Shown here: positions 17,091 through 26,267 of the stretch, piece after piece | Numbering within the stretch: position 1 is the stretch's first letter | Layout of the letters: every line of letters starts with the position of its first letter | Assembly (NCBI GenBank): GCA_030673845.1 | Contig: JAUTCQ010000004.1 | Location: 1 to 64,000, forward strand | Length of the DNA stretch: 64,000 bases | DNA from: Verrucomicrobiota bacterium JB022 | GTDB lineage: Bacteria > Verrucomicrobiota > Verrucomicrobiia > Opitutales > Oceanipulchritudinaceae | Reading direction: 5' to 3' | Program-made: the position numbers and the translations under genes | Notes under the pieces: model-generated | Databases searched by the model: none | Told to the model about the DNA's origin: nothing | What the model saw: only the letters and a program-made list of their open reading frames with translations

Positions 17091-18080
17091 ATGCCTCAAA
17101 CGACCGAAAGCAGCAACCGCCGGGCGCAGAGTTGGCCCTTTTTGCGATATGAGCGTTTCGAAGAAACTCTGCGACAAGCGGCGAGCACATGGTTTGAAGC
17201 GCGAGGCTACACCACCGCGCCAGGGAAAGGTTATTGTCTTCAAGATCTGACCCAGTGGCCACGGAATATCATCTGCCCTGAAGTCACTGACTACATTCAG
17301 GCTCACCAGGCTGATTGCAGAGGCAAAAAGACTTTCCTACTTCACAAATACCTCCATCACGGCCTCAGCAGCCAAGCTATGGTTTTCAACCTCCTGGGCC
17401 CTCTTATCCTGAGACATGATTGGGAACCGCTACGAAGCGTGGTGGCCAAAGCAGGCCTGCCTTGGCCGCAGGGAGAAATAACTGCACACCTCGAATTTAC
17501 GGATCGGTCAGTCTTCAACGAAGACACTCGACAGCCGACCTCCATCGACCTGCTACTTCAAGGTAATGACGGTGGCAGCATCTTCATCGAAGCTAAACTC
17601 GCCGAAAAATCATTCGGAGGATGTTCTCAGTTTGCGAACGGTAACTGCGCCGGGGCAAATCCCTTCCCTGGTCATCTCGACGACTGTTACCTGCATTACA
17701 TTGGGCGCACCTACTGGGATCTCCTTAAAGAGCAGGGTTTTGGCCACCAACCGATCCTCCAAGGGCCGATCTGCGCCTTTGCCAATTATTACCAGTTCTT
17801 CCGTGAACTGGCATTTGCCCGCGCGCAAGGAGGCTCCTTTCTACTCCTGCACGACCAGCGCAATCCCTCCTTTCTACGCCCCTCCATAACAAGTGGCCAA
17901 GACCAAGGACTTTGGACGCTCTTGACCGCATCCCTACCGGAAAAGCATCAAAGTCATATCGGACGGATCACGATCCAAGACCTCGTAAAAGCGATTGAAG
18001 AGAGCCGGAGGCACAACGATTGGATTGAAGTGTTCAAAGCGAAATACGCTCTGCTTGGGGCCGAGACGGCTTCCGCTTAA
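17091..18080 (+). CDS. PGN_0703-like putative restriction-endonuclease-fold protein
   Basis: 329 residues. It resembles the PGN_0703 group of PD-(D/E)XK-fold proteins: a conserved LSSQAMVFNLLGPL (92-105) and a catalytic-looking Asp153 (SIDLLL) followed by Glu167-Ala168-Lys169 (FIEAK), with Gln180 shortly after. This is the D...ExK arrangement of restriction and repair nucleases. No methyltransferase or other defence gene adjoins it. Base composition is visibly closer to 50% GC than guaA or the SDR around it, a sign of acquisition. Role as a defence or repair nuclease is inference. Confidence 0.7.
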   Translation: MPQTTESSNRRAQSWPFLRYERFEETLRQAASTWFEARGYTTAPGKGYCLQDLTQWPRNIICPEVTDYIQAHQADCRGKKTFLLHKYLHHGLSSQAMVFNLLGPLILRHDWEPLRSVVAKAGLPWPQGEITAHLEFTDRSVFNEDTRQPTSIDLLLQGNDGGSIFIEAKLAEKSFGGCSQFANGNCAGANPFPGHLDDCYLHYIGRTYWDLLKEQGFGHQPILQGPICAFANYYQFFRELAFARAQGGSFLLLHDQRNPSFLRPSITSGQDQGLWTLLTASLPEKHQSHIGRITIQDLVKAIEESRRHNDWIEVFKAKYALLGAETASA

Positions 18081-18084
18081 GATA

Positions 18085-18109
18085 CACCGGCAACGGGGTG
18101 CGCTTTTTT
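18085..18109 (+). terminator. possible weak terminator after the nuclease-like gene
   Basis: A short CACC/GGTG stem (18085-18088 with 18097-18100) is followed by six T residues (18104-18109). The stem is weak, so confidence is moderate. Confidence 0.45.
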
Positions 18110-18178
18110 GTGCCTCCTGAAGGTACCCCCTCACATCTACCTTGCCATCTATCGTTTGGCAGCCTCATCTTGATCTTG

Positions 18179-18730
18179 ATGAAGCTGCTACCTATCCTGC
18201 TCTGCCTCTGCGCTCTGACTTCCTCCCTCCTCGCTCAGGCCGGGCGGATCGAGCAGGTCCGCAATGCCAACGGTTCCCTTTGGCTGGACCTCGCCACGAG
18301 CAGCAACGACGAGTACCGCCTCGCCTACCTCCGCCCGGGAGACCGTAACTGGACCGTCGACGACTCTACCCGCTTCAAGGCACGGGGATCCACCCACACG
18401 TTCCCTCTTCCTACCCACCTCCAGAACGCGAGCCAGGCCGTCTACTTCTACCTGCAGACGTATAGCGCGATGCCAAAGATGATCGGGCGGCCCAACATCC
18501 AGTATCCGCTGGATATGAAGTATCAACTGAAGGAGGGTGAGGTGGTCGTCAAATTTGTGATCCAGAGCGATGGCACGGTAGGCCAAATTATCGTCGAATC
18601 CTCGACCCACGAGTCATTCACCAATGCCGTCTTGCCCGCCCTCCGGGAGCTACGCTACACCCCCATGGTCAAAGAGGCCAGGACCGTAAACGTCTGGGTC
18701 CGCCAGCCATTCCCCTTCAACCTGCGCTAA
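18179..18730 (+). CDS. small secreted TonB C-terminal-domain protein
   Basis: 183 residues from ATG 18179 (MKLLPILL), which gives a signal peptide ending near LLAQA. An in-frame ATG at 18098 would bury it. The C-terminal 80 residues fit the TonB/energy-transducer fold: GEVVVKFVIQSDGTVGQIIV, then SFTNAVLPALRELRYTPM and VNVWVRQPFPFNL. It has a cleavable-looking signal rather than a long Pro-rich periplasmic linker, so it may be a periplasmic TonB-box-like domain protein rather than a true TonB. No ExbBD genes nearby. Confidence 0.72.
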   Translation: MKLLPILLCLCALTSSLLAQAGRIEQVRNANGSLWLDLATSSNDEYRLAYLRPGDRNWTVDDSTRFKARGSTHTFPLPTHLQNASQAVYFYLQTYSAMPKMIGRPNIQYPLDMKYQLKEGEVVVKFVIQSDGTVGQIIVESSTHESFTNAVLPALRELRYTPMVKEARTVNVWVRQPFPFNLR

Positions 18731-18741
18731 ACCCGGGCCTT

Positions 18742-19674
18742 CTACCGATACCCCGTCGCGTCCGCTGCCTTGCCGGTCTCGATCACCTCGCGCATGTAGC
18801 GCCAGCAGTCCGGGCGGGAGCCGTCCACATCGTCAAAACCGTAGACTTTGGCCATTTGACCGCTGGATAGGGATTGGCCGCTCCAACGCGCACGGTCGGG
18901 GTCGGCGGCGAGGGCAGCCACTGCCCGGCCCACAAAGCGCGGACTCTCCGAGATGACGAAATGCGGCTCCTTCGCCGCCCCATCCCGCCAGTTGGCCTCC
19001 GTCACGCCAAAAATCTCCAGCATGATCTCCGAACGCATCCAGCCGGGCGTCATGGAGACGGCCGTGCCGCCATGCGGTTTCAACTCCTGCGCCAGCGACC
19101 AGCCGAGGCGGTTGATCGACGTCTTCGCCAGGTCGTAAAAGGCTGAGAGCCGGTAATTGTGCGCGTTGTAATCGGCCGTGCCGTCGGTCATCTCCACCAG
19201 CAGGCTACCCGGCTGCTCGATCAACAGCGGCAGCGCATGGTGCGCCGTGATCAAGTGCGTCTCGACAGCCAGCCGCAAGAGCCGCAGCCCCTTTTCCAGC
19301 GAGTGCGCCCACACCGGCTGATTCCACTCCACCAGATATTCGCCGCCCCAGATATCGTTGACCAACACATCCAGCCGGCCCTGCTCCCGCCGGATCCGCT
19401 CGACCAGCGCCGCCACTTCCGTCGGCTCCAGGTGGTCGACCCGCACCGCGATGCCCTGGCCGCCCGCCGCCGTCACCAGCTCAGCCGTCTCCTCGATCGT
19501 CTCCGGTCGGTTATACTCCGAGCGCTGCTCACGCGTCGTCCGCCCCGTCACATACACGGTCGCACCCGCCGCGCCCAGCTCGACCGCGCCCCCACGCCCT
19601 GCCCCACGCGTCCCGCCCGCCACCAAAGCCACCTTGCCCCGCAACGGGCGTTCCACCGTTTTATGTCCGTCCAT
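18742..19674 (-). CDS. SDR family oxidoreductase
   Basis: 310 residues. Rossmann motif AGGTRGAGRG (19-28), a modified NNAG as VNDIWGG, and the catalytic pair in YDLAKTS (Tyr and Lys four apart). The pattern resembles the DHRS1-like group of short-chain dehydrogenases. It uses NAD(P) on an unknown small-molecule substrate. Unrelated to the chimeric SDR at 2.2 kb beyond the fold. It follows hisD-convergent sequence with no obvious operon partner, ending 11 bases from the convergent TonB-domain gene. Confidence 0.85.
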   Translation of the reverse strand: MDGHKTVERPLRGKVALVAGGTRGAGRGGAVELGAAGATVYVTGRTTREQRSEYNRPETIEETAELVTAAGGQGIAVRVDHLEPTEVAALVERIRREQGRLDVLVNDIWGGEYLVEWNQPVWAHSLEKGLRLLRLAVETHLITAHHALPLLIEQPGSLLVEMTDGTADYNAHNYRLSAFYDLAKTSINRLGWSLAQELKPHGGTAVSMTPGWMRSEIMLEIFGVTEANWRDGAAKEPHFVISESPRFVGRAVAALAADPDRARWSGQSLSSGQMAKVYGFDDVDGSRPDCWRYMREVIETGKAADATGYR

Positions 19675-19743
19675 CCAGACGAGTTTTGCGAAGAAGGGCG
19701 AGGCGGCAAGCCCGAGGATATGGGGAGATGAGCTGCCCCCTTC

Positions 19744-21045
19744 CTACTCCTCCCTTAACCGCACTTCGAGGCTTTCGCCGTGGGCGTCGAGTTGTTCGAG
19801 GCGGGAGAAGGCGCGGACGACGTGTTGGGCCTTTTTCAGCGAGTCGCGCCGGTAGTGCGTGATGCTGCTGCGACGCAGGAAGTCCGTGATCTGGAGGCCG
19901 CTGAAGAAGCGCCCGCTGCGCAGGGTGGGCAGCGTGTGGTTGGGGCCCGCGGCAAAGTCGCCCAAGACGGTGGGCGTCTCGTGGCCACAGAAAATTGCGC
20001 CGGCGGTGGTGATGTCGCGGCAAAGGAAGTCAATCTCCTCGTCGGCCACCTGCAGCTCAAGGTGCTCAGGGGCAACGTAGTTGGCCACCTGCACCGCCGC
20101 CGCAAGGCTGGGCGTGACGATGGCGAGGAAGCCCTCGTCGAGCACCGGACGCAACCGCTCCAGACGCTTCAGCATGGGCTCCTGGCGCGCGAGTTCGTCG
20201 AGGATGCGGTCGAGCGTCAACTCGTCCGGCACGGTGAGAAACAGCTTTTCGCGCCCGCTGCCGTGCTCGGCCTGCGCGAGCAGATCGGCCGCAACGTAGG
20301 CCGGGTGGGCGCTCCGGTCGGTGATGATCATGACCTCGCTCGGGCCGGCGAGAATGTCGATACCAACGGTGCCGAGCACCTGGCGCTTGGCCTCGTTGAC
20401 GTAGGCGTTGCCGGGGCCGTAGATCTTGCAGACCGGCTGGATCGTCTCCGTGCCGTAGGCCATCGCGGCAATCGCCTGAGCCCCGCCCACGCTGTAGACC
20501 TCCTCCACGCCGCAAAGCGCGAAGGCCGCCAGCAGGCCGGGGTTGACCTTGCCGTCCTTGCCCGGAGGTGTGCAGGCGACGATGCTGGGGCAGCCGGCGA
20601 GCTTGGCCAACGTGGCCGTCATGACAACGGTCGAGACCAGCGGCACCTGACCGCCGGGGATGTAGAGGCCCACGCGCTCGATCGGGTAAAAACGCTCGCC
20701 CACCGTGGCACCGTGGCGATTCTGGCCGCTCCAGTCTTGCGGCAGGCCCTTTTCGTGGAAGTCGCGCACGTTGGCGATGGCCTCCTCGATGGCGGCGCGC
20801 GTCTCGTCGTCCAGCGCATCGGCTGCGGCGCGCATCTGGTCGCGGGGCACGCGCAGCTGCGCCGGGGTCAGAGTTACGCCGTCGTATCGCTCGGTCGAAC
20901 GGCAAAGCGCCGCGTTGCCGCCGGCCTTCACCTCGCTAAGGATGCCGGAAACGGCGTCCGCGATGCTGCGTGGCGTCTCGTTGACGGCGCAAAAATCGGC
21001 CAACTGCTGCTCGAAATCGGGCTGGTTGAACTCCAGTCGCTGCAT
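19744..21045 (-). CDS. hisD: histidinol dehydrogenase
   Basis: 433 residues from ATG 21045 (MQRLEFNQ), the normal family size. The open frame reaches 21126 but the extra part lacks similarity. Key signatures: GPGNAYVNEAKRQVLG, GIDILAGPSEVMIITD, QAEHGSGREKLFL, and a C-terminal GPNHTLPT. It performs the last two steps of histidine synthesis (histidinol to histidine with NAD). It is not beside other his genes. hisC-hisB lie near 31-33 kb and hisH near 38 kb. Confidence 0.96.
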   Translation of the reverse strand: MQRLEFNQPDFEQQLADFCAVNETPRSIADAVSGILSEVKAGGNAALCRSTERYDGVTLTPAQLRVPRDQMRAAADALDDETRAAIEEAIANVRDFHEKGLPQDWSGQNRHGATVGERFYPIERVGLYIPGGQVPLVSTVVMTATLAKLAGCPSIVACTPPGKDGKVNPGLLAAFALCGVEEVYSVGGAQAIAAMAYGTETIQPVCKIYGPGNAYVNEAKRQVLGTVGIDILAGPSEVMIITDRSAHPAYVAADLLAQAEHGSGREKLFLTVPDELTLDRILDELARQEPMLKRLERLRPVLDEGFLAIVTPSLAAAVQVANYVAPEHLELQVADEEIDFLCRDITTAGAIFCGHETPTVLGDFAAGPNHTLPTLRSGRFFSGLQITDFLRRSSITHYRRDSLKKAQHVVRAFSRLEQLDAHGESLEVRLREE

Positions 21046-21126
21046 GATGAAGACCAGCCTAGAGCAATGCGCGCCCAAGATAAAGCGGGAATCGCGTCGG
21101 CGGACAATCCGGGCGAGGAACGGCAC

Positions 21127-22282
21127 CTACTCCAACGCTTGCACCAGGGCCAAGGCGAAGGCTTCCACGTTGCCCTCCCCCGTCAGCGCCACGGCGACAA
21201 AGGCCTGCTTTTCGCGCGAATAGGCGACAATCGCTTTCGCGCCGGGCATCCCGCCGCTGTGGCCGAGCCAGACATCCGTGACGTTGGGGTCGGCCGCCTG
21301 CAAGCGGTAGACCATCACACCTTGGCCGTAGCTCTGCACCGGGGAGCCAAACATCGGGTGCAGCGTGGCAAACATCTCCGCCACGGCTCCCGGCGGCACC
21401 ACCTTGCCCGCGAGAAACGCCCGCCAGGCCAATGCCAGATCGAGCGGTGAGGCCGCGACCGCCCCGGCCGCGTAGGGCGTGGTGAGGTCGTGCTGCGGGC
21501 TTGCCCTTCGCCTCCGCCGGCAGCGCTACGTCATCCGGCTGGGCACGCGGAGCCAGGGCGGCGGCGTGCTTGAGCCCCAAGGGGGCAAAGATCCGCCGGT
21601 TGACCACCTCGTGGTAGGGCGCACCCTCCACCTGTTCAATGATCTGGCCCAGCAGGATGTAGCCGGTGTTGGAGTAGTGCCAATGCGCGCCGGGGCAGAA
21701 GGCCGGGTCGTGCCGCAGCGCCACCTTCAGGAGATCACCCGGTGACTTGTAGCCGTGCTGTTCACGAAACTTGCGGTCTTCCTGAAAGCTGAAAATGCCG
21801 CTCGTGTGCTCCAGCAGATGACGGACGGTGATCAGCTCGGCATAAGGCACCTGCGGGGCGAAATCTGCCAGCGTCTGATCATACCGCAGCTTGCCTTCTT
21901 CGACCAACTGCACGACCACCATCGCGGTAAAAGCCTTGCCCACGCTGGCCCACCAGAAGCGCCCCGGCGCCTCGCCCTCGCGCGAGCGACTGGCTGCCCA
22001 AGTGCGCCCATCCGCCGTGATCACCGCCAGCCCCAGGTGCCCCGCCTGCACACGCCCCCAGCCCTGCTCCAGCACGGCATCGAGGGCGGCTTTCTGCGGC
22101 GCACTCACCTCACCCTTGATCGCCGGAAGATCGACCAAGGCAATCGCGCCCTCCAAGGTGGGAGCGAGTGGGTCTTGATAAGTCTCAGCGGAGGTGCAGT
22201 CGAGCTTTGGCTTGGCCTCCATGAAGGCAGGGATGCAAAAACAAACGATCCCGAAAGCGAGAGAAGGCAACTTACGGATCAT
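21127..22282 (-). pseudogene. serine beta-lactamase-like hydrolase, frameshifted
   Basis: The reading frame from ATG 22282 (MIRKLPSLAFG, signal-peptide-like) covers the first two thirds. Family motifs continue only in another frame from about 21500 to the stop at 21127. Together they make one class C / esterase-type serine hydrolase: SVGK (SxxK) after WWA, YSN in HYSNTGYILLG, and HSGGMPG near the end. The total, 1156 bases, is one base over a multiple of three, so a single-base insertion near 21490-21510 (around GGCAAGCCC) explains the break. Either a recent pseudogene or a sequence error. Substrate unknown. Located just upstream of hisD. Confidence 0.82.
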
Positions 22283-22337
22283 AGGTCCGTTGATATCGAT
22301 GGGCCGGAGGCAATGCAACCGTCTTGAGGATGAACGG

Positions 22338-22384
22338 CAGCCGCGCCTTGACCCTTTGGCACCGAAGCGAGATAACGGCACGCA
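22338..22384 (+). repeat. leader direct repeat, copy 1
   Basis: The 47 bases before the first glycosyltransferase-like gene, starting CAGCCGCGCCTTGACCCTTT, recur almost unchanged at 24226-24272 before the second one, at exactly the same distance from the ATG. Confidence 0.85.
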
Positions 22385-24223
22385 ATGTCGTCTCGCCCCT
22401 CTCGCACGCTGTATCTCGGTTACTTCCTGGTGCTGCCGTGCCTGTTTCTCTATGCCTACTGGCCGGCCCTCAGCCTCACCTATGGTCACTTCGACGACTA
22501 CTGGGTGATCACCTGTAACTACCTCGAACCGCTGCCCTGGCTCAACAACACCTTTAGCGGGCATGGGCGGCCGATCTACGGCATTCTCACCAAACTCTCG
22601 TTTCTGCTGATCGACGGGGTGCCTGCCCTCAAGTGGGTCCGTCTCTGGGGCGTCTTCAACCTGATCGTGCTGTGCCTTAGCCTGTTTTACACGCTACGCT
22701 GGCATAGCAAGCGCCCCCTTCTGGCCGCAGGGCTCAGCCTGCTGGCCACGCTGACCCCTTCGACTGCGATCTATGCCGGGTGGGCCGTCTGCGCACCCTT
22801 TGCCCTCTCGGCCGCCCTAGCGGTATGGGCCGCCCACCTGCATGTCGCCGCACCAACGCTCCGCCAGTTCTGGCTGTCATACCGCGCTCCGCTGGCGCTC
22901 TTGCTGTTTCTCACCGCCTCCTGCATCTACCAATCGGCCGCGCTACATCTCCCCGCCGCTCTGCTGGCCTTTTACCTCGTGAGCCCGCGCGAACGTTGGT
23001 CGTACGCCAGGCTGCTACACGGGCTGGGCTTTGCGTTGCTCACCAGCGGCCTCTACTTTATCGCCTACAAGGTAGCCGTTGCCACCGTGCTGGCCCATAG
23101 CGCCGGCGTCGAGCGTGCGGCCCTGTCCCTCGACCTACCAGCCATCTACGCCTACGCCAGCGAACGCCTGATCCCCCGCGTCTTTGAGCTGTGGGGAACA
23201 CTGCTGCCGAGCTGGAGCCTGCTCTGGATGGGCGCGACGGGGCTGCTGTCGCTGCTGGGGCTGCGCGAAGTCTGCCGCCGCCAATGCCTCCCTGCCTATC
23301 ACGTCTCGCTGCTGGCGGTGCTGTGCACCGGGGTCATCGTTTTCACCTGGGCACCCAATCTCATCGTCAGTGGCCGCGTCAGCTTCTTCCGCACGCTCAA
23401 CGCATCCTATCTGGTGACGCTCACGCTGGCCGGGCTCGGAGCCGCCGAAGCCGTCCGCTGCCTTGCGCGGGCTTGGCCAGCCGCCCGTGGAGCGCGCTAT
23501 GGCCTCGCGGGTGCCGCAGTGGTGCTCTTCGCCTATCAAGCGCATTACCATCTTCAGCACGGTTATGCAGGGGTCAACCACCACGAATACACCGTCCTGC
23601 GCAGTGCAGTTGAGCGGGAGTTCGACGCCTTCCCCTGGGGGATCGATTACATCCCGCCGCTGGAACACCTCGACGACCCTGCCTACCCGGCCCAAGTGGA
23701 CGAATATGGGCTGCTTTCCAGCTCCCTGGACGGCTACGAGACCAATGTGCTCACCTCGATTGCCTGGGATGCCTTTGGCGTCCCGCCTGCCCACGAACGG
23801 AGCCGCGTCCCTCTGCAGCGCCGCCATTGGTACGACGACGAGGCCTACGCTCAACCTCACCTGATCAACGGCCTGCAACTCATCCACGGCTATGACCCGC
23901 GAGAAGGGCCGCAAGGTGAGCCTGTGGAGACGATTGAGCACCCATATTTCGGCCCCTTGAAGGTCTTTCGCCACCACTGGTACGAATCACCCTGGCTCGG
24001 GCGGTTTTACATGACGGACTTCCCGGTGATCCACCACGAAGAGTATGGCGAATTTCTGTTTTATGCCGACATTGAGCCGCCCTACTGGGTGTCGACTCAA
24101 CGCTTCGGAACCATCTGGCTTTATCCGGAATCGTTCCCCGATTACTACGACCAGGCCAGCGCCCAGTGGATGCACCCCGACGGCTCGGAAGCCACTCCAC
24201 ACCCTTCACTACAGAAGAAGTAG
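22385..24223 (+). CDS. polytopic membrane protein, GT-C glycosyltransferase-like, copy 1
   Basis: 612 residues. Roughly ten or more hydrophobic segments over residues 10-400, then a soluble C-terminal domain of about 200 residues. An acidic motif GHFDDYW (34-40) lies after the first membrane segment, where GT-C enzymes and GtrII-like O-antigen glucosyltransferases carry their catalytic Asp pair, and HGRPIYG follows. It probably transfers a sugar from a lipid carrier on the outer face of the inner membrane. Donor and acceptor unknown. It is a tandem paralogue of the next gene, with most of the sequence alike. Confidence 0.72.
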   Translation: MSSRPSRTLYLGYFLVLPCLFLYAYWPALSLTYGHFDDYWVITCNYLEPLPWLNNTFSGHGRPIYGILTKLSFLLIDGVPALKWVRLWGVFNLIVLCLSLFYTLRWHSKRPLLAAGLSLLATLTPSTAIYAGWAVCAPFALSAALAVWAAHLHVAAPTLRQFWLSYRAPLALLLFLTASCIYQSAALHLPAALLAFYLVSPRERWSYARLLHGLGFALLTSGLYFIAYKVAVATVLAHSAGVERAALSLDLPAIYAYASERLIPRVFELWGTLLPSWSLLWMGATGLLSLLGLREVCRRQCLPAYHVSLLAVLCTGVIVFTWAPNLIVSGRVSFFRTLNASYLVTLTLAGLGAAEAVRCLARAWPAARGARYGLAGAAVVLFAYQAHYHLQHGYAGVNHHEYTVLRSAVEREFDAFPWGIDYIPPLEHLDDPAYPAQVDEYGLLSSSLDGYETNVLTSIAWDAFGVPPAHERSRVPLQRRHWYDDEAYAQPHLINGLQLIHGYDPREGPQGEPVETIEHPYFGPLKVFRHHWYESPWLGRFYMTDFPVIHHEEYGEFLFYADIEPPYWVSTQRFGTIWLYPESFPDYYDQASAQWMHPDGSEATPHPSLQKK

Positions 24224-24225
24224 GC

Positions 24226-24272
24226 CAGCCGCGCCTTGACCCTTTGGCGCCAAGGCGAGATAACGGCACGCG
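24226..24272 (+). repeat. leader direct repeat, copy 2
   Basis: Near-identical to 22338-22384 (for example ACCCTTTGGCGCCAAGGCGA against ACCCTTTGGCACCGAAGCGA). It marks the left end of a tandem gene duplication that included the untranslated leader. Confidence 0.85.
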
Positions 24273-26177
24273 ATGTCGCCTCAATCCTCTCGCATGCTGC
24301 GCCTCGGCTACCTGCTGCTACTACCCTGCCTCTTTCTCTATGCCTATTGGCCAGCGTTCAGCCTCGATTACGGCCATTTCGACGACTACTGGCTGCTCGT
24401 CTGCAACCACCTCGACCCGCTGCCCTGGATCAACAACGCCTTCTGGGGGCACGGGCGCCCCGTCTACGGCCTGCTGGTCAAGCTCTCGTTCCTGTTTGCC
24501 GACAGCGTGCCCGACCTCAAGTGGATCCGTCTCTGGGGCCTTGCCAACCTGCTCATCTTCAGTCTCTCGCTCTTTTATACGCTGCACTGGCACAGCCGCC
24601 GCCGGCTGCTCGCCGCAGGCCTGAGCCTGCTGGCCACCCTCACTCCAGCCACCACCATTTACACCGGGTGGGCGGTCTGCGCCCCCTTCTCGCTGGCGGC
24701 AGCCCTCGCAGTATGGTCGGCCCACCTCTGCGTCGCCGCCCCCTCGATCCGGCAGTTCTGGCTCTCCTACCGCGCCCCGCTCGCCATGGCGCTCTTCCTC
24801 ATCGCGTCGTGCATCTACCAGTCGGCAGCGCTGCACCTGCCCGCCGCGCTGCTTGCGTTCTACTTTGTCGGCCGTCGCGAGCGCTGGTCGTACCGCCAAC
24901 TGGCCCACGGCCTTGGCTTTTCGGTACTCGTCTGCGGGCTCTACTTCGCCGCCTACAAGGTCGCAGCGGCCACCGTGCTGGCCCAGAGCCCAGGGGTTGA
25001 GCGCGCGGCCATCTCACTCGAGCCGACGGCCATCCTCGCCTTTGCCGCCCAGCAGCTCCTGCCCCGCGCTTTCGAGCTATGGGGGGCGCTCCTTCCCGGC
25101 TGGGGATGGGTCTGGATCGCCGCCACGGCGGCCCTCTGCCTGCTCGGGCTGCTCGGCATCTGTCGGCGCTTCGGGCTGGCACCCTATCACATCGTGCCGC
25201 TCTTGCTGGCCTGCGGTCTCGCCCTCGGCATCTGCTGGGCGCCCAACCTCATCGTCCCCCTACGGGTCAGCTTTTTCCGCACGATCAGTGCCCCCTATCT
25301 ACTGAGCCTCACGGTGGCGACCCTCGGCGTGGCGGAGCTCCTGCGCTACATGAGCCGCAAATGGCCCCAGGCTCGCGCCGCCGCTCTACCGCTCACGGCA
25401 GCCGTCGTCCTGCTCTTTGCCTACCAGACCCACTACCACCTGCTGCATGGCCATGCGGGCGTAAACCACCGCGAATACAGCGGGCTGAAGGCGGCACTGC
25501 AGGACACGTTCGACGCCGTGCCGACGCAGGTGACTTACATCGCCCCGCTCGACTACCTCGACGACCCGGCCTACCCCGTGCGCGAAGACGAATTTGGCTT
25601 CATGTCGACCTTTCTCGCCGCCTACCAGACCAACGTCTTGACCATCATCGCATGGGATGCCTTCGGCCTGCCCCCCAAAAGCGAACGTCAGCTGCTGGAC
25701 ATCAGCAACTACCACTGGTACGAGACGGCCGCCTACCACCAGCCCAACCTCATCAACGGCTTTGAGCGCGTCCACCGCTACGACCCGCGCGGAGGGGCCG
25801 ATCAGGAGGTGCCGCTGGAGACGATTGAGCACCCCTACCTGGGCACGCTCGAAGTCTTCCCGGACGATTGGTTCGAGTCTCCCTGGCTGGGTCGCTTCCA
25901 GATGACGGACTTTCCCCGAATCTACCACCCCATCTACGGCCGCATCCGCTTTTACCCCGACGCCGAGCGTTATTGGGCCACGACGCCCGCCTATGGGGTC
26001 GTCTGGTTTTCCGCCGAGACCTTCCCTACCTTTTTCCACCAGGGAGAAGAGGACTGGAAGCGCCTGGAATTGTTCGAAGGGCCGCCCCCCACTCCCCAGG
26101 CACCCTGGCACAAAAAGAGGGAGGGCAATACTTCGCCACTCCCTCGCCAAGATCAGAACGTTGAGACTGCGCCCTAG
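24273..26177 (+). CDS. polytopic membrane protein, GT-C glycosyltransferase-like, copy 2
   Basis: 634 residues, closely related to the gene before it along the whole length (shared GHFDDYW at the same place, HGRPVYGLLVKLSFL, FWLSYRAPLA, YQSAALHLPAALLAF, and soluble C-terminal blocks such as TIEHPYLGTLEVF). It keeps the same predicted topology and acidic motif, so both copies look intact. The C-terminal end is longer and diverged (GPPPTPQAP). The stop codon lies inside the CTAG that begins the small palindromic element at 26174. Confidence 0.72.
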   Translation: MSPQSSRMLRLGYLLLLPCLFLYAYWPAFSLDYGHFDDYWLLVCNHLDPLPWINNAFWGHGRPVYGLLVKLSFLFADSVPDLKWIRLWGLANLLIFSLSLFYTLHWHSRRRLLAAGLSLLATLTPATTIYTGWAVCAPFSLAAALAVWSAHLCVAAPSIRQFWLSYRAPLAMALFLIASCIYQSAALHLPAALLAFYFVGRRERWSYRQLAHGLGFSVLVCGLYFAAYKVAAATVLAQSPGVERAAISLEPTAILAFAAQQLLPRAFELWGALLPGWGWVWIAATAALCLLGLLGICRRFGLAPYHIVPLLLACGLALGICWAPNLIVPLRVSFFRTISAPYLLSLTVATLGVAELLRYMSRKWPQARAAALPLTAAVVLLFAYQTHYHLLHGHAGVNHREYSGLKAALQDTFDAVPTQVTYIAPLDYLDDPAYPVREDEFGFMSTFLAAYQTNVLTIIAWDAFGLPPKSERQLLDISNYHWYETAAYHQPNLINGFERVHRYDPRGGADQEVPLETIEHPYLGTLEVFPDDWFESPWLGRFQMTDFPRIYHPIYGRIRFYPDAERYWATTPAYGVVWFSAETFPTFFHQGEEDWKRLELFEGPPPTPQAPWHKKREGNTSPLPRQDQNVETAP

Positions 26178-26267
26178 AGCAGTTCCGTTTTAATCCGAAT
26201 CAACAAAACGCTGGGGGCTCAAAGTAGCTCCCACCCGCTGTTTCATCCTAAACCGGACATACTCTAG
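26174..26267. repeat. 94-bp element with imperfect inverted ends (MITE-like)
   Basis: It begins CTAGAGCAGTTCCGTTTT and its right end, read on the other strand, begins CTAGAGTATGTCCGGTTT. About 15 of the first 20 positions agree. An inner palindrome (GGGGGCT against AGCTCCC) lies at its centre. It fills the gap between two convergent genes, and both gene stop codons (TAG) fall in its terminal CTAG. The same CTAGAGCA-TTCC end occurs at 33402. Confidence 0.5.
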
